From: Atherinomorus stipes
Lineage: Eukaryota; Chordata; Actinopteri; Atheriniformes; Atherinidae
Assembly (NCBI GenBank): GCA_023101725.1
Contig: JALJCO010010291.1
Coordinates: 62,001-126,000, forward strand
Direction: 5' to 3'
Length of the DNA stretch: 64,000 bases
Numbering within the stretch: the first letter of the stretch is position 1; each line of letters opens with the position of its first letter. The notes below the pieces were generated by a model. It made no database searches. It was not told the origin of the DNA and saw nothing but the letters and a program-made list of their open reading frames with translations. The position numbers and the translations under genes were made by a program. Positions 11,151 through 21,883 of this stretch are shown one piece after another.

Positions 11151-12095
11151 ATGTGTGTATGTATATATATATATATAAACACAGTATATATAAAGATGCG
11201 TGTGGGGGGTGGAATATGTTATTACTTTTATTTTTTGTGTACCTGATCTCTTTGATCTCTCCTTTTCTATTATTAAGTTTTCAATGTTATTAGTGTTCTT
11301 ATCACTTTTATTTTTCGTGTGTTGACTTGTCAAGGGTCTAAGGATGGAAATTAGCTTTGCTATAATCCTGCATATTTACATTTTATGTTCATTAATATGC
11401 ATTGTCCCTTTCAAATAAATAAATGACAAAAAACCCGTCGGCTTGGGATTAACATGTCCCGCTTTACCGCTTAAAGAAATACGTGAATAAGGGGCCCTTA
11501 AACGCCAGGTAAATGTTGACAATAGGAGGAACATGCACGTGTAAGCACTTACACAGCCGAGTGTAGAAGTAGCCGGCTAGCAGCCGTCGCAGGCTGATAA
11601 CTAGCCATAAGATAGACCTACACACAAAGCACCGCGGTGACTTTTCAGAAACATCACCGACAACTCCGGTGTCTCCGGTGAGTTTCTGTGGTTTCCTACT
11701 GTCACGCTTCTACTGAAACATGGCGACACGACATGGTAGCCACCACTGAGCCGACCCGTTCCATGTATATCGTATTTCTGGAGTATAAAAAAAAGGAAAA
11801 AAAAAAAGAGTGAGCTTTTTACAATGTTGAATTTCTCTTCTGGAATAAATAAAGTATTTTTCAATTCATTTTCATTCCTTAAGTCATTCCTGAGTGTAAG
11901 TCGCATTAGTCAAAAAATGCATCATGAACAGGAAAAAACATATACAAGTCACATCGGACTATAAGTCGTATTTATTTATTTAAAATAGGGTGATTTTTGG
12001 ATTTTTCATATCCTACTTGTTACAGCTAAAAATGACCCAATCAGTTCAATTCCAAAGTTAATGCCTGTAAATGATCATAAAAATGTTCCACACAT

Positions 12096-12138
<43 letters not shown>

Positions 12139-15100
12139 GTGTGTGTGTGTGTGTGTATAAACACTTACCGGCTACTTTATTAGGTACACCTTGCTAGTAC
12201 CGGGTTGGACCCTTTTGCCTTCAGAACTGCCTTAATCCTTGGTGGCATAGATTCAACAAGATACTGGAAACATTCCTCAGAGATTTTGCTCCATATTGAC
12301 ATGACATCATCACGCAGTTGCTGCAGATTTGTCAGCTGCACATCCATGATGAGAACCTCCCGTTCCACCACATCCCAAAGCTGCTCTGTTGGATTGATTG
12401 TTATCCTGCTGGAAGCAGCATCAGAGGATGCTACACTGTGGTCATAAAGGGATGGACATGGTCAGCAACAATACTCAGGTAGGCTGTGGTGGTTAAACGC
12501 CACATTGGTACTAAGGGGCCCAAAGTTCCAAGAAAATCTCCCACACCATGACACCACCACCACCACCAACCTGAACCGTTGATACAAGGCAGGATGGATC
12601 CATGCTTTCATGTTGTTGACACCAAATTCTGAGTCTACATCTGAATTTTGTAGCAGAAATGGAGACTCATCAGACAAGGCAGCATTTCTCCATCTTCTAT
12701 TGTCCAATGTTGGTGAGTCTGTGTGAATTGTAGCCTCAGTTTCCTGTTCTTAGCTGACAGGAGCGGCACCCGGTGTGGTCTTCTGCTGCTGTAGCCCATC
12801 TGCTTCCAGGTTGGATGTGTTGTGCATTCAGAGATGCTCTTCTGCAGACTTCGGTTGGAACAAGTGGTTATTTGAATTACTGTTGTCTTTCTATCAGCTG
12901 GAACCAGTCTGGCCATTCTCCTCTGACCTCTGGCATCAACAAGGCTTTTTTGCCCACTGGACTGCTGCTCACTGGATATTTTCTCTTTTTGGGTCCATTC
13001 TCTGTAAACCCTAGAGATGGTTGTGCAGGAAAATCCCAGTAGATCAGCAGTTTCTGAAATACTCAGACCAACAACCATGCCACGTTCAAAGTCACGTAAA
13101 TCACCGTTCTTCCCCATTCTGATGCTGGTTTGAACTGCAGCAGATCGTCTTGACCATGTCTTCATGCCTAAATGCATTGAGTTGCTGCCATGTGATTGGC
13201 TGATTAGAAATTTGCGTTAACAAGCAGTTGGACAGGTGTACCTAATAAAGTGGCTGGTATATATACGTGTGTGTGTATATATACATACAATTTTTCAATG
13301 TAGGCCTAACGTCAATGCTTGGGGGGCTGTAGGGGCTGCAGCTGCCACCAGGGGGGGCTGAGGCCGCCACAGCTCCCCACTTCCTGCGCCATTGGCGGCC
13401 ATGGATTACAACGTTTGAAACATCCCCATTTACCTACGTAAAGGAGCATAAACGGGCCTTTAGACTAAATTTCTCAAGTTTTTATTTGTGGAGGGAATTC
13501 CTACTCAGAACTAATTACTCAGAACTGATTATTATTAACTTGAAGCTTAACTTCTCATCCTGATCTGTTAAAGGGAAATTCACCCCTCCACATCCAAGGA
13601 AGGTCCTCCTTCCTCCCTCTTCTACCCCAGCGATGAGGACTGTTCCTGGAACGACTCGTCACTGCGCAGCCCCTTAGAGGAGCCGGAGAGTGCCGTGGAG
13701 AGAGAGATCAGACTGACTCTGGAGAGGGAGGAGCAGCACCGCAGAGAGAGGGGGAAGATCCTGCAGAGCATGACTTTACCCAGGTTAGATTAACTAAACC
13801 TCTGAAATGTTCCAGATCATCGTGTTCATGGTATTCCTCTCTGGTCGAGAGGACTGAAGTCTTACTGGGTTCACACAGATATTAAAATGAAATGAAAAAA
13901 AAGCCTGTTTTATCATTTTTCCATCTATAGCAGTAGAGATAAAGAGATGCCAGACCCGTCTATAAGATTAATCAGGAAGGAGAGAAACCAATTAAATCCA
14001 AGTAATCCGTTTTTTAGTTTTTTTAGTTAAGACAACAGATTCTGCAACTTTTATTTGATTCAGTCTCCAGTCCTGATCCTGTCTGGGCTGGTGGGCCACG
14101 GTAGAGAGAGAGCTCCCCCTACTGGCAGGATGAGAGAATCAGCCTTAGCGGGGACAGTCCGGCCTGAACCGGTTGGACACAAACACACCTGTGGAAAAGA
14201 GAAAAATAATCATGTACCCACTTCATCTCTGACTCATCGATCTGATCTTTATCAAGAAGTAGAAGCTCAGCATCAGACACGCAACAAACATACAACAGAG
14301 GGTCCAGTTCAGCCCAAGGTGAAATGTGACAATGACAGCAGGCATCAAGTGTCATCGTTTAATAAAAGTAACTGTGATTTCTAACTCATCCGTGTGAAGT
14401 TTCATCTTTTTATATTTAAAAGTAAAACATTCCTAACCCGGAGGAAAAGCTGCTCTAGCTTCTCCACCTTTATGACTTCAGATCTGGCTTCAGTTTGTAT
14501 GATGAGATGAGTCCGTTCAGGTGGCCAAGATTCATGGAACATTCAGAATAACTTCTATGTCTGGTCGCAGTGTCAAATACTGGATTTTTCACTTCCAGAT
14601 ACTTGAGATGAAATGTTTGGGGTTTTTTACACTGTGATCTGGAAGTTGTAATGCACGTGTAAATATGTAAATATGACAAATAACTCAAATATGTAAATTA
14701 TGAAACATTTAATAACTTTTTTCATTTCATTTGATTTTTGTAAATGAAAAAGATAAATAAAATAAATTTGAAAATATTTGAAAAGAATATCAATTATAGA
14801 AAATATTTTATATATGGCATCTTAAAGATCAAATTGACCAATTTGAACAAATATATATAAAATGTACACATCCATCCGTGTGTGTGTGTGTGTGTGTGTG
14901 TACAGTGGGTACGGAAAGTATTCAAACATTAAAGTTTTCATTCTTTATTTCATTGCAGCCATTTGCTAAAATCAAAAAAGTTCAAATTATTTCTCATTAA
15001 TGTCACTCAGCACCCCATCTTGACAGAAAAAAACAGAAATGTAGAAATATTTGGCAATGTATTAAAAAAGAAAAACTGAAATATCCAATGGTCGAAAGTA

Positions 15101-18100
15101 TTCAGACCTTTTGCAGTGACTCATATTTAACTCATATGCTGTCCATTCCTTCTGATCCTCCTTGAGATGGTTCTACTCCTTCATTGGAGTCCAGCTGTGT
15201 TTAAATAAACTGATTGGACTTGATTAGGAAAGACACACACCTGTCTATATCAGACCTTCCAGCTCACAGTGCATGTCAGAGCAAATGAGGATCATGAGGT
15301 GGAAGGAACTGTCCAAGGAGCTCAGAGACAGAATTGTGGCGAGACACAGATCTGGACAAGGTTACAAAAGAATTTCTGCAGCACTAAAGGTTCCTAAGAG
15401 CACGGTGGCCTCCATAGTCCTTACATGGAAGAAGTTTGGGACAACCAGAACTCTTCCTAGACCCGGCCGTCCAGCCAAACTGAGCAATGGTGGGAGAAGA
15501 GTCTTGGTGAGAGAGTAAAGAAGAAGCCAAAGATCACTGTGGCTGAGCTCCAGAGATGCAGTATGGAGATGGAGAAAGTTCCACAAAGTCAGTATCACTG
15601 CAGCCTCCACCAGTCGGGGCTTTATGGCAGAGTGGCCTGATGGAAGCCTCTCCTCAGTGCAGACATATGAAAGCCCGCATAGAGTTTACCAAAAACACAT
15701 GAAGGACTCCCAGACTGTGAGAAATAAGATTCTCTGGTCTGATGAGACCAAGATTGAACTTTTTGGAGTTCATTCTAAGCGGTATGTGTGGAGAAAACCA
15801 GGCACTGCTCATCACCTGCCCAATACCATCCCAACAGTGAAGCACGGTGGTGGCAGCATCATGGTATGGGGGTGTTTTTCAGCTGCAGGGACAGAACGAC
15901 TGGTTGCAGATGAAGGAAAGATGAATGTGGCCAAGTACAGAGATCCTGGAAGAAAAGCTCTTCCAGAGTTCAGGACCTCAGACTGGACCGAAGGTTCATC
16001 TTCCAACAAGACAATGACCCTCACACACAGCTGAAATAACAAAGGAGTGGATCAGAACCACTCTGGACCATTCTCGACCGGCCCAGCCAGAACCCTGACT
16101 TAAACCCAACTGAGCATCTCTGAGAGACCTGAAAATGGCTGAACACCACCGTTCACCATCCAACCTGACAGAACTGGAGAGCATCTGCAAGAAGAACCAG
16201 AAGATCCCAAATCCAGGTGTGGAACACTTGTTGCATCATTCCCAAGAAGACTCATGGATGTACGAGCTCAGAAGTACTTCTGCTCAGTACTGAGCAAAGT
16301 ACTGAATACTTATGACCATGTGATATTTCAGTTTTTCTTTTTTAATAAATTTGCAAAAATTTCTACATTTCAGTTTTTTTCTGTCAAGATGTGGCGCTGA
16401 GTGACATTAATGAGAAATAAAATTAACTTTTTTGATTTTGACAAATAGCTGCAATGAAACAAAGTGTGAAAAGTTTAAAGGGCTCTGAATACTTTCCGTA
16501 CTATATATATTTATAACTTTCCCAATCCTGGTCCTCAAGTTCTCTTTTCCGGCACGTTTTGGAGATTTCCATACTTTAACACACCTGACTCAAATGAATG
16601 GCTCATCAGCAGCTTGCAAAGAACTTGATGAGCAGTTTAGTTAATCTGCATCAGGTGTGCTGGAGTTAGATGGAACTAAAACGTGTAGGGCAGGGGGACT
16701 TGTGAAACACCGCACTATGCGATCAACCTCCTGTGAGAAACGGCACTGAGCCATTGGCTCACAGTGTAAGTTGTTGTTTCTGCTTGTGGTTTATTCCAAC
16801 ATTTCAACAAGAGCATTCATAACTTTTCTGGAGATTTGACCCAGAAAAATGCCCCTGCACGGCTCGGTAACATGCTGCTGTTCGTGGTTGTACTAACAAC
16901 CAGAGGAGGTTACATTAGTGGCTAAAGAGCGATGGTTGAACATACACCTCCGTCTAAGAGAGAGAGGCTGCAGGACTCCAGATTGACACTAAAACATCTA
17001 CATCTGCTTTTATGTAAATAAAATCGTTTCTCACCTCTTACACCAAAACACTATCAACCTTATTACCATGTAGTTGCTAATTATCCTCGGAGATTTTAAT
17101 ATTTTTCATTGCTCAGACACAACAGAGCTAAGAAAGTAGCTAAAAATGCTAGTGTATATTGTTGGCCAGACCTTCATCTCATCCTCCTCCTCTGTTGCAG
17201 GAGGCAGAGGGATTGCAACGTTGTCCTGTCTGAGCTGTGACAGCTGATGTTCCACATAGTTTACCTCAACAGCTCCTAAAAGTGAAGCAGAGGGTCCAGT
17301 CGTTTTAGTGGCTGTTATTGTGGTGGCCCACATCACCCAGTGCGATTTATTCTACCGTGTCAGCATTTTTTAAAGATCTGGAAAATGACGACGGCCCTCG
17401 TATCATCCGTTTACACACCTTCTTCAGAAAAACGTACCAGAAACTTTAGAAAATTGAGGATTTTTTTTCTCGTCAGTAGTAAAACAACAGCTGATTTGAC
17501 CGTCCAACTTTTCTGTTTCAGACCTTCCACCCTTTCAACAGGACGATCTCCACCCAGACCCCCAGCCTGCCGGACCCCTACCCTGTCCATCTCACCATCC
17601 CCCTCCTTCTCTTCCTCCCTCCCTCGATCGGTGTATCACGAGATGACAGCCAATAACGTCATCATCCTGGAGCCCGACTCGTCCGGCTCCGCCTCCAAGA
17701 ACCGCCTCCTCTCCGCTGGGATCGGCGGCCACTACGATCTACGCGCTAACCTGGACGCCGTGTCCTCCGGCAACGTCATCGTCGTGGAGACCTCCAACCT
17801 GATCATCCGCAGCACTTCGGAGTTTTGTCTGAGCTCGGCACCTGTTTCCGTGGAAACGCAGGAGAGTACGTTTCCCTCCAACCCGTTTTTTAAGCTGCGC
17901 TCCATCAGCAGCCAGTCCCTGGTGGAGCAGGAGATCAGGATGGTGAGGCACCGAGAGGAGGAATGGAGGAGGCAGAGGGAGGAGATGTGGAGGAGGAAAA
18001 GAGAGGAGGAGTGGAGCAGAGGGAGAGAGAGGTACGACACTGTCCTGGTGTCCCCGGGCCTCCATGAAAACATCACTTTCAACGGTACGTACAGGCCGAG

Positions 18101-20984
18101 TGATGAACAACGTAGCGGATGATTCTGTTTATGCTCATTAGACAGAAATCATACACACTGCTGTGTTTGGTTGTGTAAAGTCTCATTTATGCTCGAACGT
18201 TCAACGTTGTCAAGCGTTACGAACGACACACTCCCATGCATCCTTTTTACTGAAATGGTTGTTAGTCAACGCATCCACCAGAGGGCAGTGCGGAGTTTAC
18301 TCCTGAGTTGTGACGGCAGTTTCAGCTGGACGCGCTCATGATAGACCTTTTTCACAAAAACCGGAAGTACGTAACCGTTGGGAATCTTGTCTTCCCTTGA
18401 GGGCCAGGCTTCAGTTAAACCTCAAAAATGGATCGTGTTTCCAAATATTACATTTGAGCCCGTTAACTCGACTGTCTAGATCTTAAGAACCAGAAGTTTT
18501 GCCTGCATTGTTTTGATCATGTGACCAACGATGCATCGTTTTGTCATCTGCGCGTGTCGAGCTGCTCCCGGGATTTTAAAGAGAGGGAGTTTGTTAATAT
18601 TTCAAGCTTTAAATGTAATTCAATCACACCTGAAACTGATGGTTTATGAGGTTTTCTAGCGATTATTCATCATTTCTGATTTAAGAAAGCATCAGATTAG
18701 AATGAAATCTGCAGAGCTGCTCTGATAACATTGACAGCAAATAAAACGTGACCATGCAGGTGTTATTAATGCATCCAGTACGTGCATCATGTCCACATAT
18801 TGTCCAAAATTAACGCAGGATATCAAAGGTCATTCCAAGTTTGAAATAAAATTAAATGACTTGATGAACTCTGAACAACTTTGTGAGAAATGCTGAAACA
18901 ACTTCATGACCAGAGTCATGAAGTTGACTCCAGTCACCCAGGAGAGGAGATTTTATCTGACATTCAGTTTCGTATCATCGTTTTCTCCATCACAGAAGTT
19001 CCAGACAGAAGTGTCTCCTCACCTTCATCCCCCTCCAGGTCCCGCAAGATGGAACGATCTAGTCTGTCATGTGACCACAAGGTGGGCTGACTCACGCTTA
19101 CGCGCACGCACGCACACACACACACACACACACACACAAACACCAATACAAACATAAATCCTACTCTAAATATGAGGCAGCTATCAGACTGGGACCAGAT
19201 CCCGGTCCGGTTAAGGAAGCAGAACCGGATCCTGGTCTGGTTGAGGAAGCAGAACCAGGTCCCTGTCCAGCTTCAGGAAGCAGAAAAAGATCCCAGTCCG
19301 GTTCTGGAAGCAGAACCAGGTCCCTGTCCAGCTTCAGGAAGCAGAACTAGATCCCAGTCTGGTTCTGGAAGCAGAACCGGCTCCCAGTCCAGTTCTGGAA
19401 GCAGAACCAGGTTCCAGTCCAGTTCAGGAAGCAGAACCAGGTCCCTGTCCAGCTTCAGGAAGCAGAAAAAGATCCCAGTCTGGTTCAGGAAGCAGAACCA
19501 GGTTCCAGTCCGGTTCAGGAAGCAGAACTAGATCCCAGTCTGGTTCAGGAAGCAGACTTTCCTCTTGAAGATGCTAACAGTCCGTTATTGCGTGGACTGT
19601 CTGCTGCGTCTGACCTTGTGGGGACACTGAGGGACATGTGGTCTCCATGAACATGGAAAGCCCTCCAGACCGTCCCAGACCGGCAGATGCTGATGACCTC
19701 ACTGACAGCACACACCTGTCACTTTTATTCCAGGGAATCATGTCAGTCCAAACAGAGCTCCAGAGTAGAATTTTCCAGAGGTGGACCATCCAGGAGCCGC
19801 GTTCTTGGATCTACCTGCACATGCAGACCAGGTGTTTCCACTAATGAGCTCATCTACCTGCAGAGGAGCTGTGCTGGTTGGATCCAGCTAGTTAGTGATC
19901 GGTTGGAACACCTGCAGGACAGGATCTGTACGTCCGGGACCCGGATGTCCACCTCTGGACTAGTCCTCCAAAAACCAGCATACAGAACACTGGTATCTGG
20001 ACTGGACTCTGATCTCACTGAGTTTAACTACATGCCAGTACATCATTTCTTTTACAGTTTACATGATAAGTAACCGACTTCTTCCTTCATCCATTCATCC
20101 ATTCATTCATTGCACCAATTTTAACTGTGAACTCTGATTTGTTCTTCAGTTGGACTGATGACAATCAGTCATCTCATCTCAAAGTTGAGCCAATAGAATC
20201 ACTTTTCCATCTCACACCTGGACCCGGTTATCCAAGACCAGTTCTAACGGTACCATTCCATATCCATTTCCCCATTATCCTCCATCCCCCCAAAACATGC
20301 ATGAAACCATCCATCCATCCGTCTGTCCATCCATCTGTCCATCTGTCTATCCATCTGTCCATCCATCCATCCTTCTGTCCATCCATCCGTCCATCCATTC
20401 ATCCATCTGTCCATCTGTCTATCCATCCGTCCATCCATCCATCCTTCTGTCCATCTGTCCATCCATCCGTCAATCTGTCTATCCATCCGTCCATCCATCC
20501 ATCCTTCTGACCATCCATCCGTCCATCCATCTGTCAATCTGTCTATCCATCCGTCCATCCATCCATCTGTCCATCTGTCTATCCATCTGTCCATCCATCC
20601 ATCCTTCTGTCCATCTGTCCATCCATCCGTCCATCCATCCATCCTTCTGTCCATCCATCCGTCCATCCATTCATCCATCTGTCCATCTGTCTATCCATCC
20701 GTCCATCCATCCATCCTTCTGTCCATCTGTCCATCCATCCGTCAATCTGTCTATCCATCCGTCCATCCATCCATCCTTCTGACCATCCATCCGTCCATCC
20801 ATCTGTCAATCTGTCTATCCATCCGTCCATCCATCCATCTGTTCGTCTGTCTATCCGTCTGTCCATCCATCCGTTCATCCATCCATCCATTCATCCTTCT
20901 GTCCATCTGTCCATCCATCCATCCGTCCATCCATCTATCCATCTGTCAATCTGCCTATCCATCCGTCCGTCCGTCTGTCCATCC

Positions 20985-21015
<31 letters not shown>

Positions 21016-21228
21016 CATCCATCCATCCATCCATCCATCCATCCATCCATCCATCCATCCATCCATCCACCCGTTCATCCATCCATCCATGGGTTTATGA
21101 TCCAGTGGTTTAGCTGAATCTCCCCCTCCCTCCAGTTCCCTCCTTCCCTCTCTGCAGGACCGCGACGGCAGAATGCCATGGCGCAGCGATGGGAGGCCTC
21201 CCTGTTAGCCAATCAGAAGAAGGAGTGA
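9967..21228 (+). CDS. MISP/AKAP2-family protein, C-terminal five coding exons (gene span)
   Basis: Five exons join without a frame break: 9,967-10,181; 13,574-13,783; 17,522-18,084; 18,996-19,081; 21,136-21,228. Together they encode about 388 residues ending in TGA. The protein has a [10 protein letters not shown] segment, an [21 protein letters not shown] helix, a [14 protein letters not shown] core, SNPFFKLRS followed by SLVEQEIR and an Arg/Glu-rich helix, and a [10 protein letters not shown] tail. This order is what I know from the AKAP2 C-terminal domain family (MISP, MISP3, PALM2-AKAP2), which are cortical actin, spindle or PKA anchoring adaptors. The 5' exons lie upstream of the window. 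The exact paralogue is uncertain; MISP or MISP3 fits the tail best. Confidence 0.85.
10190..10620. other. Intron DNA, nothing specific
   Basis: Intron of the MISP/AKAP2-like gene. No terminal repeats or exon candidates were seen. Confidence 0.4.
10640..11180. repeat. Compound TG/TATG/TA microsatellite
   Basis: Runs of TGTATG, GTGTGT and TATATA alternate over about 540 bp. They create long open frames on both strands made of Cys/Val/Tyr/Met or His/Thr/Ile. These frames are repeat artefacts. Confidence 0.95.
11210..11785. other. Intron DNA, no gene
   Basis: No exon or terminal repeat seen. The stretch becomes repeat-like from about 11,500. Confidence 0.35.
11790..11890 (+). mobile_element. 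3' tail fragment of the L2-like LINE
   Basis: An A-rich run, GAGTGAGCTTTTTACAATG, GAATTTCTCTTCTGG and AATAAAGTATTTTTCA match the 3' end of the LINE at 38,715-38,797. Only this tail is present, as expected of a heavily 5'-truncated copy. The sequence after it (to 11,980) carries TAAGTCG words of another dispersed repeat. Confidence 0.7.
12093..12160. repeat. CA/TA/TG microsatellite
   Basis: Short CA, TA and TG runs abut the left end of the Tc1 element at 12,168. Confidence 0.9.
12168..13257 (-). mobile_element. Tc1-like transposon with CCGGCTACTTTATTAGGTAC ends, TA target
   Basis: The left end CCGGCTACTTTATTAGGTAC (after TA at 12,166) and right end GTACCT-type inverted match GTGTACCTAATAAAGTGGC (before TA at 13,258) delimit 1.09 kb. 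It carries a degraded Tc1 transposase on the minus strand and lies in an intron of the MISP/AKAP2-like gene, in the opposite orientation. Confidence 0.9.
12180..13117 (-). pseudogene. Tc1-like transposase, frameshifted
   Basis: The frame starts [13 protein letters not shown] at 13,117 and runs through a paired helix-turn-helix region ([18 protein letters not shown]) and [13 protein letters not shown] shifted frame ends with [15 protein letters not shown] and [14 protein letters not shown] near 12,200, the usual Tc1 C-terminus. The DDE region between is spread over different frames around 12,460-12,700 (SDESPF there corresponds to SDESRF). The enzyme would cut and paste the element at TA sites; it is now inactive. 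Confidence 0.85.
13258..13573. other. Intron DNA with GC-rich patch
   Basis: A GGGGGGCTG/CAGCTGCC-rich patch (13,318-13,400) of unknown origin precedes the exon. No other signal seen. Confidence 0.35.
13574..13783 (+). CDS. MISP/AKAP2-like gene, second visible exon
   Basis: It lies between CTGTTAAAG and a GTTAGA donor. It encodes a Ser/Pro-rich stretch, then [13 protein letters not shown] and the charged [19 protein letters not shown] helix typical of MISP and AKAP2. It starts with one base and ends with two, matching both neighbours. Confidence 0.88.
13784..14900. other. Intron DNA; possible alternative 3' end
   Basis: A 109-codon open frame (14,055-14,384) has no family resemblance. It is followed directly by AATAAAAG at 14,359 and could mark an alternative polyadenylation site, but there is no other support. 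A TG run at 14,879-14,900 abuts the next transposon. Confidence 0.3.
14903..16502 (+). mobile_element. Tc1-like transposon with long (about 200 bp) inverted repeats
   Basis: The left end CAGTGGGTACGGAAAGTATT follows TA at 14,901. The right side ends CTGAATACTTTCCGTA near 16,500, slightly eroded. Inside each end lie matching blocks (TTTCATTGCAGC / GCTGCAATGAAA, ATTTCTCATTAATGTCA and its inverse), so the repeats extend about 200 bp, as in IR/DR-type fish Tc1 elements. Confidence 0.88.
15273..16190 (+). pseudogene. Tc1-like transposase, several frame breaks
   Basis: [20 protein letters not shown] and [19 protein letters not shown] form the HTH pair, with GRP-type linker RPGRPAKLS. After a frame break, [15 protein letters not shown] carries the first catalytic Asp and [16 protein letters not shown] follows. 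The second Asp and the Glu segments are scattered in other frames ([11 protein letters not shown] corresponds to the QDNDPKH-type region). Inactive copy. Confidence 0.85.
16795..17065 (+). repeat. Second, more decayed copy of the 3.94-4.23 kb THAP-type repeat
   Basis: AACAAGAGCATTCATAAC, CGTGGTTGTACTAACAACCA and TATCAACCTTATTAC follow the same order as at 3,941-4,230. The reading frame is broken by stops. Confidence 0.65.
17066..17521. other. Intron DNA before core exon
   Basis: No separate feature. The core-exon frame stays open upstream to 17,340, but the TTTCAG acceptor at 17,521 sets the exon start. Confidence 0.4.
17522..18084 (+). CDS. MISP/AKAP2-like gene, large core exon
   Basis: The exon follows TTTCTGTTTCAG and ends at TTCAACG before GTACGT. 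It encodes a Pro/Ser-rich linker, [55 protein letters not shown] and [10 protein letters not shown]. The amphipathic [13 protein letters not shown] segment and the SNPFFKLRS block are the core of the AKAP2 C-terminal domain. The Arg/Glu/Trp-rich run (about 17,930-18,030) predicts a long charged helix. Its 188 codons have markedly higher GC than the flanking introns. Confidence 0.92.
18085..18995. other. Intron DNA with repeat-like words
   Basis: Bases 18,183-18,260 (TTATGCTCGAACGTTCAACG) look like a MITE end, but no partner was found. Nothing else seen. Confidence 0.3.
18996..19081 (+). CDS. MISP/AKAP2-like gene, small exon
   Basis: The exon begins after CCATCACAG and ends at CACAAG before GTGGGC. 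It gives 29 residues rich in Ser, Pro and Arg ([16 protein letters not shown]). It enters with two bases and leaves in phase 0, which dictates the acceptor used by the last exon. Confidence 0.8.
19190..19560. repeat. 30-bp minisatellite in intron
   Basis: About a dozen 30-bp units based on GGAAGCAGAACCAGGTCCC are tandem. Part reads as a 10-residue [10 protein letters not shown] repeat, but indels shift the frame and no splice junction joins it to the neighbouring exons, so it is treated as noncoding. Confidence 0.88.
19561..20280. other. Intron DNA, no exon supported
   Basis: A 128-codon frame (19,687-20,073) has no recognised motif and no phase-compatible splice borders. Confidence 0.35.
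20290..21090. repeat. ATCC/GTCT tetranucleotide satellite
   Basis: About 800 bp of CCAT, CCGT and CTGT tetramers, with a larger internal duplication (the blocks near 20,440-20,560 recur near 20,700-20,860). It produces long Pro/Ser/Ile/His or Met/Asp/Gly/Trp frames on both strands that are not genes. Confidence 0.95.
21136..21228 (+). CDS. MISP/AKAP2-like gene, terminal exon
   Basis: Two AGs compete here, after CCCTCCAG (21,135) and after TCTCTGCAG (21,158). Only the upstream one keeps phase 0 from the previous exon; it gives [20 protein letters not shown] and [10 protein letters not shown] then TGA. The R-R-x-x-A-x-A-x-R-W-E tail is the C-terminal signature of the family. Use of the downstream AG would shift the frame. 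Confidence 0.85.
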   Translation, partial: FPPSLSAGPRRQNAMAQRWEASLLANQKKE

Positions 21229-21848
21229 AGCAACAGAAGTGCTCATCTGAATAGTGAAGTCCTGCACCTGTTTCTTTTTCCCAGACATCCCGTCATAGCT
21301 CCGCGTTAGCCATAAATTCAGATTCCAAAGTATGTCAACTTTGGAGATCCTGTCAAAAAAAAAATCTGTGGTAGGCTTTTACATTTAATGTTTACACATA
21401 ATCCTGTAGGGATTAAATAATTCATAATACTCAAACAACTATTTATCAATGTTCCTTTCTTTTTGTAGCCACATTTTCAGTTCTTCGTTGACTCTCCACA
21501 AACCCGGACTACTTTGTTAGCCTTTAAACAGCATCACTATGCAGGGATTTGAGAAGGAACATGCCGTGTTTTATCCTTTTCAAATTCCATGTAAATCCCC
21601 TCCTTAGTGAAAAGCTCATTTTCCGAAGCCTTTGGGCCACAGGAGACGATGTTCCAGGTTTCCCAGCGATCCACGATCCCAGAAATCCTGCTGCTCGGAA
21701 CAGGAGCTGTTAGAGTTGAGATCAATCAAACTTCTGCCTCTTTTTTATGGTTATAGGTGAGTTTTTAGCTAAAGAGAGGTCCAGATTATGTAGTGGGGGT
21801 TTGCAGAGTTCCTGATGCAAACAGAAAATATTTGAATGTCAAAGTCAC

Positions 21849-21883
21849 AATAAATGCTGGACTTGCTTTGGTCACGAAATAAA
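21849..21883 (+). promoter_or_regulatory. Candidate polyadenylation signals of the MISP/AKAP2-like gene
   Basis: AATAAA occurs at 21,849-21,854 and 21,878-21,883, about 620-650 bases after the stop codon. A later AATAAA at 25,991 followed by a GT-rich run is an alternative distal site. Confidence 0.45.

Noticed and set aside
10631..11333. Several overlapping ORFs rich in Cys/Val/Tyr or His/Thr
   Set aside because: They are translations of TG/TA microsatellites in different frames.
14055..14384. 109-codon ORF as an extra exon of the MISP/AKAP2-like gene
   Set aside because: Exons 2 and 3 already join in phase, and this ORF lacks suitable splice borders and family motifs.
19172..19531. SGSRTRSQ repeat ORF next to a real exon
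   Set aside because: No splice site joins it in phase to the neighbouring exons, and indels between units change the frame.
20127..21090. Pro/Ser/Ile/His and Met/Asp/Gly/Trp repeat ORFs
   Set aside because: They are tetranucleotide repeat translations, open on both strands, inside an intron.
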